Under the pieces are notes generated by a model, which saw only the letters and a list, made by a program, of their open reading frames with translations, was not told the DNA's origin and made no database searches. Source: Alphaproteobacteria bacterium (GTDB taxonomy: Bacteria; Pseudomonadota; Alphaproteobacteria; Puniceispirillales; Puniceispirillaceae). From it: a stretch of 64,000 nucleotides of DNA. Each line of letters opens with the position of its first letter. Position 1 is the stretch's first letter. Positions 1 to 8,161 of this stretch are shown here, in pieces. The stretch covers positions 62,001-126,000 of the forward strand of contig JAKMFL010000051.1 in NCBI GenBank assembly GCA_022425485.1. The letters run 5' to 3'. A program made the position numbers and the translations under genes.

Positions 1-204
1 TGGTCCTTTCAAGCCCTGCCGCGCTTAGGGCGCTATATCGCTCGTGATGAAGCGGCCTACCGGTATCTTGCCGAATCAATTCGAATGTTCCCGCGCCCAG
101 AAGCCTTGGCTGCCGCTTTTGGAGAAGCAGGGTTTGGACAGGTACGAATACGCAGCCTATCTAGCGGGATTGCCGCCATTCATTCTGGCTGGAAGCTGGA
201 TTAA
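1..204 (+). CDS. ubiE: UbiE, C-terminal part (5' end outside window)
   Basis: The frame is open from base 1 to a TAA at 202-204 and encodes about 67 residues. It ends in SGIAAIHSGWKLD, the hallmark C-terminus of the UbiE/MenG C-methyltransferase family, preceded by a YRYLAESIRMFP segment also typical of UbiE. UbiE adds the ring C-methyl group in ubiquinone (and, where present, menaquinone) synthesis, using SAM. The catalytic methyltransferase core lies upstream of the window. The stop codon shares a base with the ATG of ubiB (TAATG), so the two are translationally coupled. Assignment rests on the C-terminal signature only. Confidence 0.9.
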   Translation, partial: WSFQALPRLGRYIARDEAAYRYLAESIRMFPRPEALAAAFGEAGFGQVRIRSLSSGIAAIHSGWKLD

Positions 205-1700
205 TGGATATTTTTCTGATTCTTTGGCGATTGCCGCGCACAGGCTTTATTTTAGGGCGGGCTGGTGTTTTGGGGCATCTCGCTAAAATTGATATGCTAC
301 CAGACTGGTTTTGCCGTCTTCTGTTAGTGCTGAATTTTCTTATCGCCGGGCGGAAATCGCGTAAGGATGCTGGGCAGGCCTTGTGTGAAGCACTGCAGGC
401 ATTGGGGCCGGGCTTTATTAAATTTGGGCAAGCGCTGGCAACCAGAGCAGATTTAATTGGCCCAGAGCTAGCCGGTGGGTTGGTACAATTACAAGACAGG
501 CTGCCCCCATTTTCAGGCAAAAGAGCTATCAAAATTATCGAAGATTCCTCGCAAAGGCCGCTTTCTGAGCTGTTCACCTCTTTTGATGAAGAGGCAATTG
601 CCGCCGCCTCTATTGCACAAGTACACAAAGCCCGCCTAGCTGATGGGCGCGTTGTGGCGGTAAAAATATTACGCCCCGGCATTGCCAAACTTATGCGCCG
701 CGATGTGCGGTTTTTCCGCGCCATGGCCAGATTAGCCGAAGCTGTTGCCCCGGGCTTGCGCCGCTTAAAGCTGGTTACAGCTGTTCAACAATTTGAGCAA
801 ATTTCCGATATCGAGCTTGATTTACGAATGGAAGCAGCGGCAGGAACGCGTCTGCAAGAAAATATGGCCAATGATAAAGGCATTCGTATTCCTCATATCG
901 ACCTTGAGCGCACGAATAGCCATATGCTGGTGATTGAATGGATTGAGGGAATTCGCATTGATGATGTAAAGGCCTTGCAAGCAGCAGGGCATGATATCGC
1001 CAAAATAACCGAAGCCGCGGCAACCAGCTTTTTCAATCAAGTTTTTCGGGATGGCTACTTTCATGCCGATATGCATCCCGGCAATATTTTTGTCACCGCA
1101 GATGGGCTGCTCGTTCCGATAGATTTTGGCATTATGGGACAGCTAGATTTTGCCGACAGATTGTTTTTGGCACGGTTACTAGATGCTATCCTGAAACGTA
1201 ATTATGATGAGGTGGCACGTCTGCATTATGATGCTGGCATGCTAGATGATAGCGTATCCTTAGCTGCTTTTTCGCAAAGTCTTAGGGCGGTTGCCGATCC
1301 GGTGCTTGGCAAGGCACTTGGCGACATCTCGCTTGGCCTTGTGCTTGGCCAGATATTACAAATCTCTGCACGGTTCGACATTTCGGTTCAGCCGCAATTT
1401 AACCTCCTGCAAAAGACCATGATGATGGCAGAAGGCGTGGCTAGAAGCCTAAACCCTAGCGCCGATATGTGGGCGTTTGCGCGGCCGCTTGCCAGTGACT
1501 GGATTAGCTCAGAAGATAATATTCGTGCACAAATAGACCGAGTGCTATCAGATTTTCGCCAGCTTTACCTGAAACTGCCACAGATTCTAGAAAAGCTGGA
1601 TACAGCACCGCCGCCGCCGCCGCCAGCCTCGAGATGGCCCTATCTTATTGCCGCTATTTCTGTTTTGATTGCCCTTTACAGCACGCTCCCTGTTCACTAG
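204..1700 (+). CDS. ubiB: UbiB, ABC1/ADCK-type atypical kinase of ubiquinone synthesis
   Basis: A 498-residue protein of the UbiB/COQ8 family, needed for ubiquinone biosynthesis at the inner membrane, probably as an ATPase-like accessory of the Ubi complex. The family's KxGQ motif is KFGQ at residues 73-76. The Ala-rich loop AAASIAQVH is at about 133-141 and the ATP lysine is in VAVK at about 151-154. The catalytic HADMHPGN motif is near 287-294, followed by the DFG motif in PIDFGIMG. A hydrophobic C-terminal segment after about residue 475 is the expected membrane anchor; just before it lies a run of prolines encoded by (ccg) repeats. It overlaps ubiE by one base. Confidence 0.95.
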   Translation: MDIFLILWRLPRTGFILGRAGVLGHLAKIDMLPDWFCRLLLVLNFLIAGRKSRKDAGQALCEALQALGPGFIKFGQALATRADLIGPELAGGLVQLQDRLPPFSGKRAIKIIEDSSQRPLSELFTSFDEEAIAAASIAQVHKARLADGRVVAVKILRPGIAKLMRRDVRFFRAMARLAEAVAPGLRRLKLVTAVQQFEQISDIELDLRMEAAAGTRLQENMANDKGIRIPHIDLERTNSHMLVIEWIEGIRIDDVKALQAAGHDIAKITEAAATSFFNQVFRDGYFHADMHPGNIFVTADGLLVPIDFGIMGQLDFADRLFLARLLDAILKRNYDEVARLHYDAGMLDDSVSLAAFSQSLRAVADPVLGKALGDISLGLVLGQILQISARFDISVQPQFNLLQKTMMMAEGVARSLNPSADMWAFARPLASDWISSEDNIRAQIDRVLSDFRQLYLKLPQILEKLDTAPPPPPPASRWPYLIAAISVLIALYSTLPVH

Positions 1701-1727
1701 AATGTGAAAAATTCACAATTTTGTGAA
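1693..1727. promoter_or_regulatory. Two operator-like dyads upstream of coaBC
   Basis: Two copies of the 16-bp dyad TTCAC-N6-GTGAA lie at 1693-1708 (TTCACTAGAATGTGAA) and 1712-1727 (TTCACAATTTTGTGAA), with centres 19 bp apart. The first overlaps the end of ubiB and the second ends 32 bp before the coaBC ATG. Paired dyads so close to a start are typical of repressor operators. The binding protein is unknown; the HTH-like N-terminus of CoaBC itself is a candidate (inference). Confidence 0.5.
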
Positions 1728-1734
1728 ATCTTGA

Positions 1735-1746
1735 CCTCTACAGAGG
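1735..1746 (+). other. Small hairpin CCTCT-AC-AGAGG before coaBC start
   Basis: Perfect 5-bp arms around a 2-base centre, 13 bp before the coaBC ATG. The GAGG in its 3' arm is the best purine-rich stretch in the leader, although it is rather far from the start. The loop is too tight for a stable RNA hairpin unless it opens by a pair. It may be chance. Confidence 0.25.
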
Positions 1747-1759
1747 CGATTGAGAACCG

Positions 1760-3226
1760 ATGAGCGATTTCAAAACTATTTTGGATGCCGCAATCCAGCA
1801 GCTTGGCGGTAATGAAACCGTCCAAAAACTATTAGGCGTGGGCGCAAGTGCACTTTCCAATTATCGCCAGCGTGGCCAGCTACCTGCGGCAAAACAAGCC
1901 ATATTAGAAGCTGAACTTGCCCAGCAAGGCTGGTATTTAGATTTAGAAGGCTTGCAATTTACCCCGTTAAATTCTGGCCAGCAAAGGCGCGTTCTGTTGT
2001 TGATAACAGGCGGCATCGCAGCCTATAAGGCGCTAGAGCTGGCACGCCGATTGATGGATAAGGGCTATCAGATACGCGGCGTAATGACCAAATCAGCAAT
2101 GGAATTTATTACCCCGCTTAGCCTGTCAGCCCTAACCGGAGAGAAAGTTTTTACAGAGCTATTTTCGCTGACCGACGAAGCAGAGATGGGACATATAAGG
2201 CTTGCACGCGATGCGGACATTGTGCTGGTCGCCCCCGCTACTGCTAATTTTCTGGCTAAAATGGCACATGGCCTAGCAGATGACTTGGCGAGCACAATCT
2301 GTCTTGCAACAGATTGCCCCGTGATGATTGCACCGGCAATGAACCCGAATATGTGGGCGCATCCTGCAACACAAGCTAATCTAGCAACCTTAAAACAAAG
2401 AGGGGTCGCGCTGATAGCCCCCGAAGATGGCGATACAGCTTGCGGAGAGATAGGCACCGGCAGGCTAGCCGAACCAGCGGTGATTATCGCGGCTATTGAC
2501 AGGCTACTGGCCCCGCAACAAGCCCCGCCCCTGCTATCTGAGGCGCCAGTCAAAGGCTTAATTGGGCGGCATATCCTGGTCACTTCTGGGCCTACTTATG
2601 AGCCCATTGACCCGGTGCGTTATATCGCTAATCACTCTTCTGGTAAGCAGGGGCATGCGCTAGCAGAAGCGTGTGCAAAAGCAGGAGCAAAAGTCACCCT
2701 TGTAAGCGGGCCTGTACATATACCCGATCCAGAAGGGCCAGACACAGAAGGGGTGAAGACTATCCATGTGACGACCGCGCAAGAGATGTATGATGCCTGT
2801 ATCACTGCCCTGCCAGCAGATTGCGCAATTTGCGCCGCCGCCGTAGCTGACTGGCAGGTGGTTAATCATGGCACGCAGAAAATGAAAAAGACAAAAACAG
2901 GCATACCAAAATTAGAACTAGCCGAAAACCCAGATATCCTAGCCAGCCTGAGCCAGCACGCGGCGCGGCCAGATTTAGTCATTGGCTTTGCGGCAGAAAC
3001 AGAAAATTTACACCTGAATGCCCAAGCGAAACGACAGCGTAAAAAATGCGATTGGATTATAGCTAACGCTGTAGGCGGCAGTGGCGAAGACGCCGTATTT
3101 GGTCAGGATAATAATCGTGTTACCTTGATAGATGCGCACGGCCATGAAGATTGGCAGCAAACAAGTAAAGCAAAAATAGCCGCAAAATTAGTGGCCAGAA
3201 TAGAGAGGTGGTTTAATGAGGATTAA
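1760..3226 (+). CDS. coaBC: CoaBC with an extra N-terminal HTH-like domain
   Basis: Bifunctional phosphopantothenate-cysteine ligase / phosphopantothenoylcysteine decarboxylase of coenzyme A synthesis, 488 residues; the usual length is about 400. The CoaC flavoprotein part starts near residue 77 (VLLLITGGIAAYK). It has the PASANT-like APATAN near 157, PAMNPNMW near 192 and the catalytic-Cys region CGEIGTGRLAEP near 228. The CoaB part starts near 271 (HILVTSGPTYEPID), with AAVADW and the KMKK loop following. The first 70 or so residues are extra. They contain TVQKLLGVGASALSNYRQRG, which reads as a helix-turn-helix of the Cro/YdaS kind. The ATG at 1760 fits the leader, and no other start would give the standard length. 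The 3' end overlaps dut by 11 bases. Confidence 0.95.
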   Translation: MSDFKTILDAAIQQLGGNETVQKLLGVGASALSNYRQRGQLPAAKQAILEAELAQQGWYLDLEGLQFTPLNSGQQRRVLLLITGGIAAYKALELARRLMDKGYQIRGVMTKSAMEFITPLSLSALTGEKVFTELFSLTDEAEMGHIRLARDADIVLVAPATANFLAKMAHGLADDLASTICLATDCPVMIAPAMNPNMWAHPATQANLATLKQRGVALIAPEDGDTACGEIGTGRLAEPAVIIAAIDRLLAPQQAPPLLSEAPVKGLIGRHILVTSGPTYEPIDPVRYIANHSSGKQGHALAEACAKAGAKVTLVSGPVHIPDPEGPDTEGVKTIHVTTAQEMYDACITALPADCAICAAAVADWQVVNHGTQKMKKTKTGIPKLELAENPDILASLSQHAARPDLVIGFAAETENLHLNAQAKRQRKKCDWIIANAVGGSGEDAVFGQDNNRVTLIDAHGHEDWQQTSKAKIAAKLVARIERWFNED

Positions 3227-3671
3227 AGTAAGTTTTCAGAAATTGCCACATGCACAGGGCCTGTCCCTGCCAGCCTATGAAAGCGCTGGCGCCGCAGGTG
3301 CAGATATTCGTGCAGCCCTGCCAGATGGCCCCCTTACGCTTGCCCCAATGGCGCGCACGGCCATCCCTACCGGCCTTTGCATGTCCCTTCCTGATGGCTA
3401 TGAAGCGCAGATCAGGCCCCGTTCTGGACTGGCGCTAAAACAGGGATTAAGCCTTGTGAATACGCCCGGCACAATAGATTCTGACTATCGCGGCGAGATA
3501 AAGGTTATTGCGGTGAATTTAGGCGATACGGAGATAGAGATTACGCATGGCATGCGTGTTGCGCAAATGGTTATTGCGCCGGTCATTCAAGCAGAGTTTT
3601 ATGAGACCGAAATATTGGATGACACCGAAAGAGGAAGCGCAGGGTTTGGCTCAACGGGCACCGAAAGCTAA
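3216..3671 (+). CDS. dut: dUTP diphosphatase
   Basis: Trimeric dUTPase, 151 residues, hydrolysing dUTP to dUMP and pyrophosphate. This keeps uracil out of DNA and supplies dUMP for thymidylate synthesis. All five motifs are present: AGAAGADIRA (24-33), PRSGLA (68-73), NTPGTIDSDYRGE (82-94), RVAQMVIAPV (114-123) and the C-terminal RGSAGFGSTG (139-148) that closes over the active site. The ATG at 3216 follows a GAGAGGTGG ribosome site inside the end of coaBC, so the two genes are coupled. Confidence 0.97.
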   Translation: MRIKVSFQKLPHAQGLSLPAYESAGAAGADIRAALPDGPLTLAPMARTAIPTGLCMSLPDGYEAQIRPRSGLALKQGLSLVNTPGTIDSDYRGEIKVIAVNLGDTEIEITHGMRVAQMVIAPVIQAEFYETEILDDTERGSAGFGSTGTES

Positions 3672-3713
3672 AGAAATATTAGGCAAATATTGGGGATATA
3701 TTAGGCACATATT

Positions 3714-4475
3714 ATGCTGTTAAGTGATGCAGAAATCGAACGCTATGCCCGTCAGCTAGTGATGCCAGAACTGGGCGAGGCAGGGCAGGCCAAATTACGG
3801 GCTGCACGAATATTGGTTTTGGGGGCAGGCGGGCTAGGCGCCCCTGTACTGGCTGGACTTGCTGGTGCTGGGGTTGGCCAGCTTACGATAATAGATGATG
3901 ATGTTGTCGATATCACCAATTTAAACCGGCAATTCATCCACCAAACAAGCGATCTAAGCGCGACAAAAACCAAAAGCGCCGATGATTTTATTCGCCAGTT
4001 AAATCCCAATATTTCTGTAACCTGCCAGCAGGTGCGTTTTGATGCACAGAATGCGCACAAGCTAGCAACTGGCCATGATCTGGTGATAGATTGCACCGAT
4101 AATCCTGAAACACGCTATCTGGCCAACGCTGTTTGCCAGCAATTAGGCACGCCGCTGATTTTTGGGGGGGCGGTGCGCAGTGATGGGCAGATAACCAGTT
4201 TTGTGCCAAACGATGCAAACAGCCCGTGCCTGCGCTGTATCTTCCCGCACACTGACCTTGATTATGACCAAGCCCCGAATTGTGCCAATGCCGGCATATT
4301 AGGCAGCACAACCATGGTTATTGGCGGTCTGCAAACAGCAGAAGCGTTGAAAATTATCGCTGGGTTTGGCACCCCCCTAATCGGCAGGCTCCTATTATAT
4401 GACGGGTTGGCTAACAGCTTCACTGAAATCGAAGTAGCACCGAACCCTGCCTGTCCAGTATGCGGGAATAAATAA
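3714..4475 (+). CDS. moeB: MoeB/ThiF/HesA-type adenylating enzyme
   Basis: A 253-residue E1-like enzyme that adenylates the C-terminal Gly-Gly of a sulfur-carrier protein such as MoaD or ThiS. It has the nucleotide loop GAGGLG (37-42), the acidic and NLNRQ segment at about 61-73, a conserved lysine near 85 and the DCTDN stretch. Two CxxC pairs (CLRC and CPVC near the C-terminus) bind structural zinc. No C-terminal rhodanese domain is present, so the product is the short MoeB/ThiF form. Sequence alone does not decide between molybdopterin and thiamine service, and no partner gene lies nearby; the symbol is the likelier of the two. Confidence 0.85.
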   Translation: MLLSDAEIERYARQLVMPELGEAGQAKLRAARILVLGAGGLGAPVLAGLAGAGVGQLTIIDDDVVDITNLNRQFIHQTSDLSATKTKSADDFIRQLNPNISVTCQQVRFDAQNAHKLATGHDLVIDCTDNPETRYLANAVCQQLGTPLIFGGAVRSDGQITSFVPNDANSPCLRCIFPHTDLDYDQAPNCANAGILGSTTMVIGGLQTAEALKIIAGFGTPLIGRLLLYDGLANSFTEIEVAPNPACPVCGNK

Positions 4476-4501
4476 AAGGCTTTCACGCATAAAAAAGGGC
4501 G

Positions 4502-5479
4502 CTAAAGCATAGCTGCAAGCACCCTGTCTGGCGGCGTATGACCATCTAAAAAGGTCTGAATATTAATAATGACTTTATCGCCCATCGCATGTCGGCCCTC
4601 AATAGTAGCAGACCCAATATGCGGCAGCATCACAACATTATTTAACGCCCGCAAGCTCTCTGGAATAGAAGGCTCATCTGCATAAACATCCAGACCCGCC
4701 CCAGCAATAGCGCCTGCTTCTAGCGCCTGTGCCAATGCGATTTCATCAACAATTTCGCCTCTAGCGGTATTTACTAAATAGGCGTGTTCTGGCATCAGCG
4801 CAAGACGCTCTGCGCTAACCAGGCCTTTTGTTGCATCTGTAAAGGGACAATTGACAGAGACAATATCCATACGCCGCAGCATCTCGTCCAAATCATCCCA
4901 ATAGGTAGCTTCTAATTCTGCCTCAATAGCAGGATGCACCGCATTGCGATTATGATAATGCACAGACATACCAAAACCACGCGCCCGCCGCGCAATCGCC
5001 TGTCCGATTTGCCCCATACCGATAATGCCAAGTCGCTTGCCGTTAATTCGGTGGCCAAGCATGCCGGTAGGTGACCAGCCTGTCCAATTGCCTGAACGCG
5101 CTCGCCCATCGCCTTCAACCAAGCGTCGCGGCACGGACAAGATCAACGCCATAGCAACATCTGCTGTATCTTCGCTTAACACACCCGGCGTATTGGTAAC
5201 GGTAATGCCTTTTTCCTTTGCCGCAGCCAAATCAATATGATCAACCCCCGTGCCAAAAGAAGCAATAAGCTTTAACCGCTCTCCAGCTTGAGAAATGATA
5301 TCTGCGGTCAGCTTGTCGGTAACCGTTGGCACCAGCACATCTGCTTCTTGCATAGCCGCAATAAGCGCATCTGGGCTGAGCGGGGTATCAAGCGCGCTAA
5401 GGTCGGCGTCAAACAGCTCACGCATACGCGTTTCGGTTACGTCGGGCAGTTTCCGGGTTAAAACAACTTTCGGCTTCAT
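4502..5479 (-). CDS. D-isomer-specific 2-hydroxyacid dehydrogenase
   Basis: About 325 residues, of the family that reduces 2-oxoacids such as glyoxylate and hydroxypyruvate with NAD(P)H. The dinucleotide loop GMGQIG is near 155-160. The catalytic triad is the Arg of NTARGEIVDE near 241, the Glu of YADEPSIP near 270 and the His of LPHIGSATIEGR near 288. A glyoxylate/hydroxypyruvate reductase or glycerate dehydrogenase role is likely, but the exact substrate cannot be read. A TTG three bases further upstream (5482) could also start translation; the ATG at 5479 is preferred. It is convergent with moeB and divergent from the SH3 gene. Confidence 0.88.
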   Translation of the reverse strand: MKPKVVLTRKLPDVTETRMRELFDADLSALDTPLSPDALIAAMQEADVLVPTVTDKLTADIISQAGERLKLIASFGTGVDHIDLAAAKEKGITVTNTPGVLSEDTADVAMALILSVPRRLVEGDGRARSGNWTGWSPTGMLGHRINGKRLGIIGMGQIGQAIARRARGFGMSVHYHNRNAVHPAIEAELEATYWDDLDEMLRRMDIVSVNCPFTDATKGLVSAERLALMPEHAYLVNTARGEIVDEIALAQALEAGAIAGAGLDVYADEPSIPESLRALNNVVMLPHIGSATIEGRHAMGDKVIINIQTFLDGHTPPDRVLAAML

Positions 5480-5554
5480 CAACAGCGTTCCCTTGTAAAA
5501 AAGCGCATATCCGTCAATAATATAAACTGATCACTATCATTTGCGAGTTTTCTT

Positions 5555-5568
5555 GTAACCGAAGTTAC
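5555..5568. promoter_or_regulatory. Inverted repeat GTAAC-CGAA-GTTAC in divergent promoter region
   Basis: A perfect 5-bp dyad with a 4-base centre in the 145-bp gap between the divergent dehydrogenase and SH3 genes. It could be a small operator or a hairpin. No regulator is known. Confidence 0.3.
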
Positions 5569-5624
5569 GCTATCAAGTATAGAGGTCTCTCCAGATAGAT
5601 CGAACAAAAAATGAGACGCCTGCC

Positions 5625-6272
5625 ATGCAGGTAAATTTTGAGTATAGCGTAAAAGGGCTTATCCAGATTATGGGATATTCACTAAAGAAGAATCAACCTG
5701 CCACTTTTCCCTCATCTTGCCAAAAAAAAGCACGCTTTAACTTTGGCTTAAGCGCCCTAATACTGGCCAGCGCACTGGCTATTTTTACTTGCCTGCCTGC
5801 GCTAGCGGCAGATAAAGGGGATAAAAATTCGCTTCGTGAGCGCACCGTAATTCGCGGGTCTGGATATCCGGTGCCGCGTTTTGTAACCTTGAAAAAAGAT
5901 TTAGCCTATATGCGGGTAGGGCCGGGGCGGGAATATCCGTTAGATTGGGTGTATGTACGCCAAAATTTACCTTTGAAGGTAATTTCCGAGTTTGATGTCT
6001 GGCGAAAAGTTGTGGATCATGAAGGCACGACCGGATGGCTGCATAGCTCGCTTTTGTCGCTGGAACGTTATGGTCTGGTAACAAAGGCGGAAATCAAATT
6101 ACATGCTAGCGCGGAAGAAAGCTCGGATGTGGTCGCTATCGCTGGGCGCAACGTATTATTAGAGGTTCAATATTGCGATGGCCAATGGTGCCGACTAGCA
6201 GGAAAAGAAGTGCGCGGCTGGACAGAACGCCAGAATTTTTGGGGCGTATTAGACAATGAGAATATAGAGTAA
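5625..6272 (+). CDS. Secreted bacterial SH3-domain protein
   Basis: Up to 215 residues. After a charged N-terminus there is a hydrophobic signal segment at about 41-60, ending in LPALAADKG, a good Sec cleavage site. The mature part resembles bacterial SH3 (SH3_4) repeats. The first has KKDLAYMRVGPGREYPLDWVY and WLHSSLLSLERYGLVT; a second, weaker one ends in the GWTERQNFWG segment. Such domains bind cell-wall peptides or act as adaptors in the periplasm. An in-frame ATG at 5670 would shorten the long N-terminus by 15 residues and may be the real start; neither start has a strong ribosome site. The precise role is unknown. Confidence 0.8.
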   Translation: MQVNFEYSVKGLIQIMGYSLKKNQPATFPSSCQKKARFNFGLSALILASALAIFTCLPALAADKGDKNSLRERTVIRGSGYPVPRFVTLKKDLAYMRVGPGREYPLDWVYVRQNLPLKVISEFDVWRKVVDHEGTTGWLHSSLLSLERYGLVTKAEIKLHASAEESSDVVAIAGRNVLLEVQYCDGQWCRLAGKEVRGWTERQNFWGVLDNENIE

Positions 6273-6339
6273 TAAAATTTTTAGGCTTCCTGTTTGGTAT
6301 TTACAGCGTTCTGAGCTAAAACGGGGAATAAAAGAACTG

Positions 6340-6352
6340 TTATCACTGATAA
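6340..6352 (+). promoter_or_regulatory. Palindrome TTATCA-C-TGATAA before fabA
   Basis: A perfect 6-bp dyad around a single base, 14 bp before the fabA ATG and just upstream of its ribosome site. It could be an operator for the fab operon. No regulator can be named from the sequence. Confidence 0.3.
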
Positions 6353-6365
6353 ATAAGGTAGGGCT

Positions 6366-6887
6366 ATGGCACTCACCCATCAAAATAAATTTTCCTATGA
6401 TGAATTGATTTCCTGTGCAAAAGGGGCGCTTTTTGGCCCCGGCAATCCGCAATTGCCCCTCCCGCCAATGCTGATGACAGACAGAATTACCACTATCACC
6501 GAAGATGGCGGTGCTTATGATAAAGGCTATATCGAGGCTGAGCTGGATATTCATCCAGATTTATGGTTCTTCCCTTGTCATTTTGAAGGCGACCCCGTAA
6601 TGCCGGGCTGTCTTGGCATGGATGGGCTATGGCAATTAGTGGGCTTTCATCTGGGCTGGCTTGGTGGTCTGGGACGCGGGCGTGCCCTTTCTGTTGGTGA
6701 GGTTAAATTTACCGGCCAAATTCTGCCAACGGCTAAGCTGGTAACCTTTCAGCTAGATATCAAGCGTGTTTTGATGCGCCGGCTGGTGATGGGTATTGCA
6801 GATGGCCGCGTGTTATGTGACGGCGAAACAGTATTTGAAGCCGCAGATATTCGTGTTGGGCTTTTTGGTGCTGAGGAGGCAAAATAA
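6366..6887 (+). CDS. fabA: 3-hydroxydecanoyl-ACP dehydratase/isomerase
   Basis: FabA, 173 residues, dehydrates 3-hydroxydecanoyl-ACP and isomerises trans-2- to cis-3-decenoyl-ACP, the branch point of anaerobic-type unsaturated fatty acid synthesis. The catalytic His is at 72 and the catalytic Asp at 86, within [20 protein letters not shown]. Length and motifs match FabA rather than FabZ. The ATG at 6366 follows AAGGTAGGG. The stop overlaps the fabB ATG (TAATG), and a strong GAGGAGG for fabB lies inside the end of fabA. Confidence 0.96.
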   Translation: MALTHQNKFSYDELISCAKGALFGPGNPQLPLPPMLMTDRITTITEDGGAYDKGYIEAELDIHPDLWFFPCHFEGDPVMPGCLGMDGLWQLVGFHLGWLGGLGRGRALSVGEVKFTGQILPTAKLVTFQLDIKRVLMRRLVMGIADGRVLCDGETVFEAADIRVGLFGAEEAK

Positions 6888-8125
6888 TGCGGCGTGTTGT
6901 TATTACAGGTATCGGGATTGTCTCTTCTATTGGCAATGATGCAGAGGCCGTTACAAAATCTTTGCGCGAAGCGCGCTCTGGCATCGTTGCTGCGCCTGAC
7001 TATACAGAGCTTGGTTTCCGCTCACAGGTAAAGGGTGCTGTAGATATTGATTTAACCGCGCATATTGATCGCAAGCAAATGCGCTTTATGGGAGAGGGCG
7101 CAGGCTATGCGGTTGTTGCCATGCAACAGGCCGTTGCTGATTCAGGTCTAGAGCCTTCTGATGTATCAAATCCCCGTACAGGCCTTATCGCAGGGTCAGG
7201 CGGGCCTTCAACAGCTAATATGCTAACCGCTTTTGATACCACGCGCGAGAAGGGGCCTAAACGTGTTGGCCCATATATGGTGCCGCGTTGTATGTCCTCA
7301 ACTGTGTCTGCTTGTATCGCAACCTTCTTTGAAATTAAGGGGGTGAATTATTCCATTTCATCTGCTTGTTCTACCTCTGCCCATTGTATTACTGCTGGTG
7401 CAGATGCGATTCGCTATGGCATGCAGGATATTGTTTTTGCAGGTGGCGGAGAAGAACTGCACTGGACATTATCCGTGCTGTTTGATGCGATGGGAGCGAT
7501 GTCGTCCAAATATAACGACACACCTAGCGTTGCTTCGCGTGCCTATGATGCTGATAGGGATGGGTTTGTAATCGCTGGCGGCGGCGGCATGGTCGTGCTG
7601 GAGGATTATGAGCATGCGAAAGCCCGGGGCGCTAAGATTTATGCTGAGATTGTCGGTTATGGCGCGAATTCGGATGGGCATGACATGGTTGCCCCGTCTG
7701 GTGAAGGCGCCCAGCGTTGTATGCAGCTAGCCTTGGATGGGTTTTCTGGAAATGGGCTTGAAATGCCTGTGGATTATATCAATGCGCATGGTACCTCAAC
7801 ACCAGTAGGCGATGTAAAAGAGCTAGAAGCGGTGCAGGCTGTCTTTGGCCCACGCGGCTATCTGCCTGTTGTTACCTCAACCAAGTCTCTAACTGGTCAT
7901 TCACTAGGCGCAACTGGCGTACAAGAAGCGATTTACACCTTATTAATGATGCAACATAACTTTATCGGGGCTTCTGCCAATATTGAAAACCCTGATCCGG
8001 CTATCGGGGATATTCCGGTGCCGCGTCAGCGCATTGACGATGCTCAGATTAATCTTGCCTTGTCGAACAGCTTTGGGTTTGGGGGCACAAATGCCACGCT
8101 CGCGCTCGCACGGCTATCTGAATAG
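6887..8125 (+). CDS. fabB: 3-oxoacyl-ACP synthase I
   Basis: FabB-type condensing enzyme, 412 residues. It elongates the cis-3-decenoyl-ACP made by FabA and so commits carbon to unsaturated fatty acids. The nucleophilic Cys is in [10 protein letters not shown] near 161. The two catalytic histidines are in [11 protein letters not shown] near 297 and [12 protein letters not shown] near 333. The adjacent fabA supports FabB over FabF. It is coupled to fabA by a one-base overlap. Confidence 0.96.
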   Translation: MRRVVITGIGIVSSIGNDAEAVTKSLREARSGIVAAPDYTELGFRSQVKGAVDIDLTAHIDRKQMRFMGEGAGYAVVAMQQAVADSGLEPSDVSNPRTGLIAGSGGPSTANMLTAFDTTREKGPKRVGPYMVPRCMSSTVSACIATFFEIKGVNYSISSACSTSAHCITAGADAIRYGMQDIVFAGGGEELHWTLSVLFDAMGAMSSKYNDTPSVASRAYDADRDGFVIAGGGGMVVLEDYEHAKARGAKIYAEIVGYGANSDGHDMVAPSGEGAQRCMQLALDGFSGNGLEMPVDYINAHGTSTPVGDVKELEAVQAVFGPRGYLPVVTSTKSLTGHSLGATGVQEAIYTLLMMQHNFIGASANIENPDPAIGDIPVPRQRIDDAQINLALSNSFGFGGTNATLALARLSE

Positions 8126-8161
8126 CATTTGGGCTGAATAATATTTAGGGGCACCTTTTTA

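Noticed and set aside
1703-1717. TGTGA-N5-TCACA reading as a CRP/FNR-type site
   Set aside because: The spacer is 5 not 6, and the same half-sites fit better as two identical TTCAC-N6-GTGAA dyads.
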